19,999 nt of DNA from Methanocaldococcaceae archaeon (GTDB taxonomy: Archaea; AGJL01; Methanococci; Methanococcales; Methanocaldococcaceae): the NCBI GenBank assembly GCA_027023665.1, contig JALVUY010000021.1:1-19999 (forward strand), given 5' to 3'. A program made the translations under genes and the position numbers. Of this stretch, positions 14,922-19,999 are shown piece after piece (position 1 is the first letter of the stretch; every line of letters starts with the position of its first letter). Below the pieces are notes generated by a model that saw only the letters and a list, made by a program, of their open reading frames with translations, had not been told where the DNA came from and ran no database searches.

Positions 14922-14932
14922 GGTGATAATTT

Positions 14933-15364
14933 ATGATTAGAAAAAAGAGAAAAGTTAAGAAAATTAGAGGTTCAAGAACATGTGGTGGAGGTAGCCACAA
15001 AAAGAGAAGAGGAGCTGGAAACAGAGGAGGTAGGGGTTTAGCAGGAGGACACAAACACAAATGGACTTGGATTATAAAATACAAGCCAGATCACTTTGGT
15101 AAATATGGATTTAAGAGACATCCAAGTTTAGTTAAAGAATTAGAAACAATTAATGTTGGAGAACTTGAAGAAATTGTATTGAAAAATCCTGATAAATTCG
15201 AAAAAGAAGATGGAAAGTATGTTGTAGATGTTATAGAGTTAGGATATGAGAAAGTTTTGGGTAAAGGAAAAGTAACAATTCCAATGATAGTTAAAGCAAT
15301 TGAAGTTTCAGAAAAAGCAAGAGAAAAAATTGAAGCTGTTGGTGGAGAAGTTGTAGAGCTATAA
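14933..15364 (+). CDS. rpl15: Large-subunit ribosomal protein uL15
   Basis: This 143-residue early assembly protein has the typical glycine-rich, basic N-terminal extension that threads into 23S rRNA (KIRGSRTCGGGSHKKRRGAG, then NRGGRGLAGGHKHKWTWIIK). The C-terminal globular domain ends in ...VSEKAREKIEAVGGEVVEL. It closes the continuous ribosomal run; a 180-bp gap with T-rich sequence and a new promoter separates it from secY. Confidence 0.96.
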   Translation: MIRKKRKVKKIRGSRTCGGGSHKKRRGAGNRGGRGLAGGHKHKWTWIIKYKPDHFGKYGFKRHPSLVKELETINVGELEEIVLKNPDKFEKEDGKYVVDVIELGYEKVLGKGKVTIPMIVKAIEVSEKAREKIEAVGGEVVEL

Positions 15365-15404
15365 AATCTCCTTATTTCTTTTTTATGTCCTATTTTATTA
15401 ATTA
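15365..15404 (+). terminator. T-rich tract after uL15
   Basis: ctccttatttcttttttatg followed by tcctattttatt comes right after the uL15 stop. The oligo-T runs fit an archaeal terminator and, with the downstream promoter, partly separate the spc run from the secY group. Confidence 0.4.
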
Positions 15405-15446
15405 ATTCAAATTAATAGTTTTAAAAATTTTTTCTTATAGATTTTT

Positions 15447-15462
15447 GATAAAATATTTATAT
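15447..15462 (+). promoter_or_regulatory. BRE/TATA promoter before secY
   Basis: gataaaatatttatat contains a TATA box (atttatat, 15455-15462) with an A-rich BRE just before it. The start site is predicted near 15483, giving a leader of about 60 nt. It lies inside the 180-bp gap between uL15 and secY. Confidence 0.5.
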
Positions 15463-15544
15463 AAATGTTAAGACTATTTTATTAGAATAATCTCTTTATC
15501 TTAACTTTAATAATATAGTTTTTAATGTTTGAAAAGGTGAGATA

Positions 15545-16867
15545 TTGGAAGAATTTATGAAAAAATTAATTCCGATATTAGAAAAAATTCCTGAAGTAGA
15601 CTTACCTATTAGAGAATTATCTTTCAAAGAAAAACTTAAATGGACTGGAATAGTCTTAGTGTTGTATTTCATTATGGGAACCATTGATGTTTATACAGGA
15701 GGAGCCCAAATTCCTGCAATATTTCAATTTTGGCAAACAGTTACTGCATCCAGAATAGGGACCTTAATTACATTAGGTATTGGTCCAATTGTTACTGCTG
15801 GTATTATTATGCAGTTATTAGTTGGTGCAGGAATCATCAAAATGGACTTGTCAATTCCTGAAAATAGGGCCTTATTTCAAGGTTGTCAAAAACTATTATC
15901 TATAATCATGTGTTTTGTTGAGGCTGTTATGTTCGTTGGAGCTGGAGCTTTTGGACCATTACCTCCATTATTGGCACTTTTAGTAATTATACAAATAGCA
16001 ATAGGTTCGATAATCTTAATATATTTAGACGAAATCGTTTCAAAGTATGGAATTGGATCTGGAATTGGATTATTTATTGCCGCAGGAGTTTCACAAGTAA
16101 TATTTGTTGGAGCATTAGGTCCTGAAGGATATTTATGGAGATTTTTTGGAAGTCTAATTAATGGAATGCCAAACTTTGAATATCTCGCACCAATACTTGG
16201 GACAATAATTGTATTCTTAATGGTTGTTTATGCTGAATGTTTAAGAGTAGAAATTCCTTTAGCTCATGGAAGAGTAAAAGGTGCTGTTGGTAAATATCCA
16301 ATAAAATTTATTTATGTCTCAAACATTCCTGTAATCTTATCTGCGGCATTATTTGCTAATATTCAACTTTGGGGATTAATGTTAAGTAGATTGGGTGTTC
16401 CAATACTTGGACACTATGTAAATGGAAGACCTGTAGATGGAATTGCATATTATTTGTCTACACCTTATGGACTAACAAGTGTATTTACAGATCCTCTACA
16501 TGCCTTAGTTTATATGATAGCAATGATAGTTTTTTGTATATTCTTTGGTATATTTTGGGTAGAAACTACTGGATTAGATCCAAAGAGTATGGCCAAAAGA
16601 ATTGGCTCATTGGGTATGGCTATTAAAGGATTTAGAAAGAGTGAGAAGGCTATCGAGCAGAGATTGAGAAGATATATCCCTCCATTAACTATAATGAGTT
16701 CTGCCTTCGTTGGATTTTTAGCCGCTATAGCTAATTTTATTGGAGCTTTAGGAGGAGGTACTGGAGTCTTGCTAACAGTTTCTATTGTATATAGAATGTA
16801 TGAGCAGATTTTAAAAGATAAAGTAAAAGAATTACATCCATCAATAGCAAAATTGTTAAATAAGTAA
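15545..16867 (+). CDS. secY: Protein translocase subunit SecY
   Basis: This is the central channel of the SecYE-beta translocon: ten membrane helices that pass secreted proteins and release membrane segments sideways. It reads almost like the M. jannaschii SecY of known structure. The plug region is near 50-70, ASRIGTLITLGIGPIVTAGI starts helix 2, MVVYAECLRVEIPLAHGRVK the helix 5-6 loop, and ETTGLDPKSMAKRI the ribosome-binding helix 8-9 loop. The frame has 440 codons from a TTG at 15545. The M. jannaschii protein as usually listed (436 residues) starts at the equivalent of the ATG at 15557. The ggtga at 15536-15540 is at the standard distance from the TTG and too far from the ATG, so TTG is preferred. 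Confidence 0.95.
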   Translation: MEEFMKKLIPILEKIPEVDLPIRELSFKEKLKWTGIVLVLYFIMGTIDVYTGGAQIPAIFQFWQTVTASRIGTLITLGIGPIVTAGIIMQLLVGAGIIKMDLSIPENRALFQGCQKLLSIIMCFVEAVMFVGAGAFGPLPPLLALLVIIQIAIGSIILIYLDEIVSKYGIGSGIGLFIAAGVSQVIFVGALGPEGYLWRFFGSLINGMPNFEYLAPILGTIIVFLMVVYAECLRVEIPLAHGRVKGAVGKYPIKFIYVSNIPVILSAALFANIQLWGLMLSRLGVPILGHYVNGRPVDGIAYYLSTPYGLTSVFTDPLHALVYMIAMIVFCIFFGIFWVETTGLDPKSMAKRIGSLGMAIKGFRKSEKAIEQRLRRYIPPLTIMSSAFVGFLAAIANFIGALGGGTGVLLTVSIVYRMYEQILKDKVKELHPSIAKLLNK

Positions 16868-16920
16868 AAATAATTATAGTAAAAATAATTATTAAGGTTT
16901 TAATAATAAAGAAATTGTGA

Positions 16921-17511
<591 letters not shown>

Positions 17512-17538
17512 TTTAAATACAATTTTTAAGGTGAATCT

Positions 17539-18135
17539 ATGTTTGAATCAATAACAAATATCTTTTATAATACCTTAGATACAATTTTTATGCCAATAAT
17601 AAAGGTTCTACATCCTGCCATAGCAATTTTAGTTATTGCTATAATTGTGTCTTTAATAATAAACATTGCTACAAAACTTCTGGTAGATCAAGAAAAAGTT
17701 GCTAAATTAAAAAAGGAAATTCAAGAATATCAAATTAAAATGAAAAAGTTATCTAAAAATCCAGAGATGTTAGAAAAACTTCAAGAAGATCAGCAGAAAT
17801 ATATGCAAATGAGTGCTGAATTGATGAAAATGAGTTTTAAACCAATGATATATACATGGGTCCCAATAATCTTAATATTTATTTATTTGAGACACGTTTA
17901 TGGATTTGGCGGAGTATATATGGAATTGCACCCTAATTGGAATGGTGTCGTAGTGTATTTACCAACAATAATCTCTAAGATCCTCTTGATTAATTTCTGG
18001 CATTGGTTAGGATCATTAATTTACAAAGGAGGATTTAAAATAGTGTCTAATACAGCCTTAGGATGGTTAGGATGGTATATACTTTGTTCATTCGCAACAT
18101 CAACAGTTTTAAGGAAAATATTTGGAATAAAATAA
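17539..18135 (+). CDS. DUF106/EMC3-like membrane insertase (archaeal YidC-like)
   Basis: This 198-residue membrane protein is of the Oxa1 superfamily archaeal branch. There is a helix at about 24-48, a charged coiled coil (50-97) facing the cytosol, a helix at 102-120, and a last helix near 174-194. A polar, Trp-rich part lies in between ([13 protein letters not shown]). The M. jannaschii ortholog (MJ0480) was solved as a YidC-like protein, and the family is related to eukaryotic EMC3, GET1 and TMCO1. It probably inserts small membrane proteins beside SecY, encoded two genes upstream. Binding site aaggtgaatct, 27 bp after adkA. Confidence 0.9.
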   Translation: MFESITNIFYNTLDTIFMPIIKVLHPAIAILVIAIIVSLIINIATKLLVDQEKVAKLKKEIQEYQIKMKKLSKNPEMLEKLQEDQQKYMQMSAELMKMSFKPMIYTWVPIILIFIYLRHVYGFGGVYMELHPNWNGVVVYLPTIISKILLINFWHWLGSLIYKGGFKIVSNTALGWLGWYILCSFATSTVLRKIFGIK

Positions 18136-18140
18136 AAATA

Positions 18141-18162
18141 AAAAATTAAATTAATTTTTTTA
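18141..18162. terminator. AT hairpin with T run between convergent genes
   Basis: aaaaattaa (18141-18149) pairs with ttaattttt (18151-18159), and T continues to 18161. It lies in the 64-bp gap between the converging insertase and NYN genes and could stop transcription from either side. Further T-rich sequence runs to 18200. Confidence 0.4.
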
Positions 18163-18199
18163 ACTTATAATTTTTATCTAATTTTAATTATTTTTACTC

Positions 18200-18802
18200 T
18201 TATACCTCAGAAGATTCTATATTATTATCATCTTTATTATTTTCATTGCTACCATCTTTACTTAATTGTTTTTCTTCAACTTTTTTACTTTTTTTCTTTT
18301 TTTCTAACTTTTCTTTATCTAATTGAAACTCTTCTCCAATTTTTATAACATAATCAGCAATATTTTGCAAAGCCTTTGAAAATCCAGGCTCAGCCCCAAT
18401 AACAATAACTTTTTTCCCTCTCTCTTTTGCCTTTCTAATTGCTGGAAGAAAATCTGCATCTCTTGTTACATAGGCAATAGTGTCAATATTTGGATTAAAC
18501 ACAAGTTCAGTAGCATCAACAGCCATTTCAACATCTACATCTCCAGCAGAAATTTTTGGTTCAAATCCTTGATTTATAACGGCCTCTATTAACTTATCTG
18601 ACGCATATTGATTTAAATAAACTCTACCTATAACAATGTCTCCAAATTCACTTAAAACTTCTCTAATTTTATCTAAATCAATGTTAAACTCTTTTCTAAG
18701 CATATTAGGTCCATCAATTAACAATGCAATTCTATGCTCTCCTTTCCTTTTTAATGCCTTTTCGTAAATTTTACTTGTCAAATTCTCTAACTTTTTCCAC
18801 AT
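18200..18802 (-). CDS. NYN-domain protein (LabA/PIN-like putative RNase)
   Basis: This 200-residue protein has an NYN/LabA-type PIN-like nuclease domain at about 20-158. Acidic residues sit in the right places: LIDGPN (Asp30), [15 protein letters not shown] (Asp88, Asp90, Asp96) and [13 protein letters not shown] (Asp115, Asp117), followed by [17 protein letters not shown]. These form a metal site typical of RNA-cleaving enzymes. The last 40 residues are a low-complexity charged tail ([12 protein letters not shown]..., then Asn/Asp-rich), probably disordered. I take the ATG at 18802 because ggtgaaatt stands directly before it; the longer frame from 18847 lacks a binding site. The substrate is unknown. 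It is a single gene, convergent with the insertase and divergent from the zinc-ribbon gene. Confidence 0.85.
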   Translation of the reverse strand: MWKKLENLTSKIYEKALKRKGEHRIALLIDGPNMLRKEFNIDLDKIREVLSEFGDIVIGRVYLNQYASDKLIEAVINQGFEPKISAGDVDVEMAVDATELVFNPNIDTIAYVTRDADFLPAIRKAKERGKKVIVIGAEPGFSKALQNIADYVIKIGEEFQLDKEKLEKKKKSKKVEEKQLSKDGSNENNKDDNNIESSEV

Positions 18803-18903
18803 AATTTCACCAACATAATTTAATAAAAACAATTTAACAATAGCCAAATAAAATATGCAAATTTAACAATTTGAGAGTAACATAAAAATATTACAAAAAA
18901 AAT

Positions 18904-18917
18904 GTATATATTATAAA
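18904..18917 (+). promoter_or_regulatory. TATA-like promoter before zinc-ribbon gene
   Basis: gtatatattataaa in the divergent 144-bp gap resembles a TATA box after an A-rich BRE. A start near 18930 would leave a very short leader before the ATG at 18947. On the other strand, an AT-rich patch around 18845-18857 could serve the NYN gene. Confidence 0.4.
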
Positions 18918-18946
18918 AAATAAATAGATTTCCTGAGGTGGTAATT

Positions 18947-19243
18947 ATGTATAGTTGCCCATACTGTGGAGGAGACTGTGTAAATGAAGACGCTGTTGAT
19001 CTTTACTTAACTATGGTTAAAAAATTTTTTAAGTATCAAAATCCTGAAAGTGACATAACATTTGAAAAATACCCAACGGTTGGAGAAGTTGGAGAGTGTA
19101 AAAAGACTGGAGAAAAAATATATCTTTGCCCCTACTGTGAAAAACCATTTAAGGCATACTATGATCTTGGAAAGGTTACTATAAAGTGTCCAAACTGTAA
19201 TAAAACTCTTTGCATCCCTCCAACAAATAGAACCTTCTGCTAA
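18947..19243 (+). CDS. Cys-rich zinc-ribbon protein of unknown function
   Basis: This 98-residue soluble protein has ten cysteines: YSCPYCGGDC (4, 7, 11), Cys51, LCPYCEKPF (61, 64), KCPNCNKTLC (81, 84, 89) and a terminal Cys98. At least two zinc-ribbon knuckles of the CPxC type are present, the last pair like a rubredoxin/zinc-ribbon module. I know no characterised member. It looks like the protein next to dph2 in M. jannaschii. The ATG at 18947 is chosen because gaggtg is 6 nt upstream; the in-frame GTG at 18938 is part of that site. It converges on the dph2-like frame with a 4-nt overlap of the stops. Confidence 0.75.
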   Translation: MYSCPYCGGDCVNEDAVDLYLTMVKKFFKYQNPESDITFEKYPTVGEVGECKKTGEKIYLCPYCEKPFKAYYDLGKVTIKCPNCNKTLCIPPTNRTFC

Positions 19244-19999
19244 TAAAAATCCTCTTTTTTTATTTCGTCAAATTTATAATCTAAAGAGTTATTTAAAAAT
19301 AGTTTAAACTCTTCTGGTGTATATATAGGCTTTTTATATAAAATATAATCATCTAAAACTATCCTTGGACAGGCTACTATTATATAGCAATCTACATCAT
19401 AGAATAATATTTCTGGAGACACATTATCAACAATAATTGGGAGATAATTTATATTATTTCCTTCCAATAATTTTATAATTTCATCAAAAACTTTTTTTCT
19501 AAACTGTCCTTTTTTTACTGATAAGACAACTCCCACTTTTTTTGGATTATTTAACATTAACTTAGTTATTGCTGTAATTCTTTTTTTTATAAACTTATTA
19601 ACCTCTTCCTTAGAAATTTTATCAATATCTTTAGTATACGAAGTTAAGAGGTCTCTCTTAATACGCTTCACTCCACCATCATCAACTATGGCATCTTTTT
19701 GAGAAGAGTGACTTTTTGAGACAACTCTAGTAGGGTGAGAAGTTGACCTACCTGAACGTTGAACTTTAATCAATGAGAGTGTAAACTCCTCTCCACCTTT
19801 TGTAAAGTTTGCATCATTTTCACCTGCGGAGACAAGTTTAAAACCATCAATCTTCTCCCCTTTAGAGAGTACCGTTGTTTTAGAACCTTTTGCTACTGTT
19901 ACAACCACTACATCCGAAGCACTATAAAGTGCTAAAAGTTTGATACCTCGCATGGAGCGTACAACAGGTCTCTTTTTTACTGGTCGAGGTGCTGTAACA
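19240..19999 (-). CDS. dph2: Chimeric frame: Dph2 C-terminal part fused to foreign N-terminal sequence (partial)
   Basis: The frame is open to the window edge (15 more codons precede the ATG at 19953). Numbering from that ATG, residues about 114-237 are the third domain of archaeal Dph2. That is the radical 3-amino-3-carboxypropyl enzyme of diphthamide synthesis on aEF2. The stretches are KKRITAITKLM, LSVKKGQFRKKVFDEI, DNVSPEILFYDVD and ACPRIVLDDY, with Cys195 as the third Fe-S ligand, then KPIYTPEEF. The preceding residues are not Dph2. They hold a Pro/Lys/Arg-rich linker, then a beta-rich stretch (VLSKGEKIDGFKLVSAG) and a Ser-rich linker, as in GspC/PilP-like bacterial secretion proteins. 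Arg codons CGA, CGT and CGC occur there but not in the Dph2 part. An intact Dph2 is about 330-340 residues and needs two more cysteines that are absent here. Confidence 0.75.
   Translation of the reverse strand, partial: VTAPRPVKKRPVVRSMRGIKLLALYSASDVVVVTVAKGSKTTVLSKGEKIDGFKLVSAGENDANFTKGGEEFTLSLIKVQRSGRSTSHPTRVVSKSHSSQKDAIVDDGGVKRIKRDLLTSYTKDIDKISKEEVNKFIKKRITAITKLMLNNPKKVGVVLSVKKGQFRKKVFDEIIKLLEGNNINYLPIIVDNVSPEILFYDVDCYIIVACPRIVLDDYILYKKPIYTPEEFKLFLNNSLDYKFDEIKKEDFY
19640..19999 (-). other. Foreign-looking bacterial segment at the window end
   Basis: This part of the frame is richer in GC, with CGN arginine codons and more balanced codons than the Methanocaldococcus genes. The encoded order of Pro/Lys/Arg linker, hydrophobic strands LLALYSASDVVVVTVA, KGEKIDGFKLVSAG, GGEEFTLSLIK and Ser-rich linker resembles the GspC/PilP homology region of type II secretion or pilus systems. 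Campylobacterota, frequent companions at hydrothermal vents, are a plausible source. A 7-bp palindrome ttaagag-gtct-ctcttaa (19644-19661) sits beside the junction. The bacterial assignment is by pattern, without a database search. Confidence 0.55.

Overview
The window is an AT-rich archaeal chromosome segment (roughly 30% GC by eye). It looks like a hyperthermophilic methanogen of the family Methanocaldococcaceae, close to Methanocaldococcus jannaschii. The main support is gene order. As far as I remember it, the order mtnA-type isomerase, DUF1847 protein, M20 peptidase, MfnE kinase, zinc ribbon/aEF1B, uL22, uS3, uL29, aIF1, Rpp29, uS17 ... uL15, SecY, AdkA, DUF106/EMC3, NYN protein, zinc ribbon, Dph2 follows MJ0454 to MJ0483. 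Supporting signs are a methanofuran-biosynthesis kinase, a CRISPR repeat of the Methanocaldococcus type, AGA/AGG as the usual Arg codons, GGTGA-type ribosome binding sites and BRE/TATA promoters.

Layout. 1-422 has no gene. It holds a CRISPR leader-like segment with a promoter, a two-repeat CRISPR remnant (196-304) and an unexplained GC-rich multi-hairpin island (about 336-421). 423-3236 (minus strand) carries a methylthioribose-1-phosphate isomerase with a Cys-rich DUF1847 protein. Behind them lies a second minus-strand unit: HTH-cupin regulator, an AzlC gene cut down to 81 codons, and an intact AzlD. 3357-5788 (plus) carries an M20 metallopeptidase joined to mfnE, then a tiny four-CxxC zinc-ribbon gene in front of aEF1B.

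6008-18135 (plus) is the archaeal ribosomal supercluster: uL22, uS3, uL29, aIF1, the RNase P subunit Rpp29, then the spc-type run uS17, uL14, uL24, eS4, uL5, uS14, uS8, uL6, eL32, eL19, uL18, uS5, uL30, uL15. It continues into SecY, archaeal adenylate kinase and a YidC/EMC3-like insertase. Ribosome assembly, translation start, tRNA 5' maturation, membrane insertion and secretion, and adenylate balance are therefore encoded side by side. Most of this is textbook for the family. The exception is the Rpp29 gene, which is bracketed by a perfect 15-bp inverted repeat and preceded by a GC-rich hairpin.

18200-19999 holds a minus-strand NYN-domain protein, a plus-strand Cys-rich zinc-ribbon protein, and an open reading frame running off the right edge. 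The 3' third of that frame is the C-terminal part of Dph2 (diphthamide synthesis). Its 5' part has different codon use and base composition and reads like a bacterial secretion/pilus (GspC/PilP-like) protein. The junction near 19606-19640 is either a chimeric assembly end or a real fusion. It is the most anomalous thing in the window and must be settled before either half is trusted.
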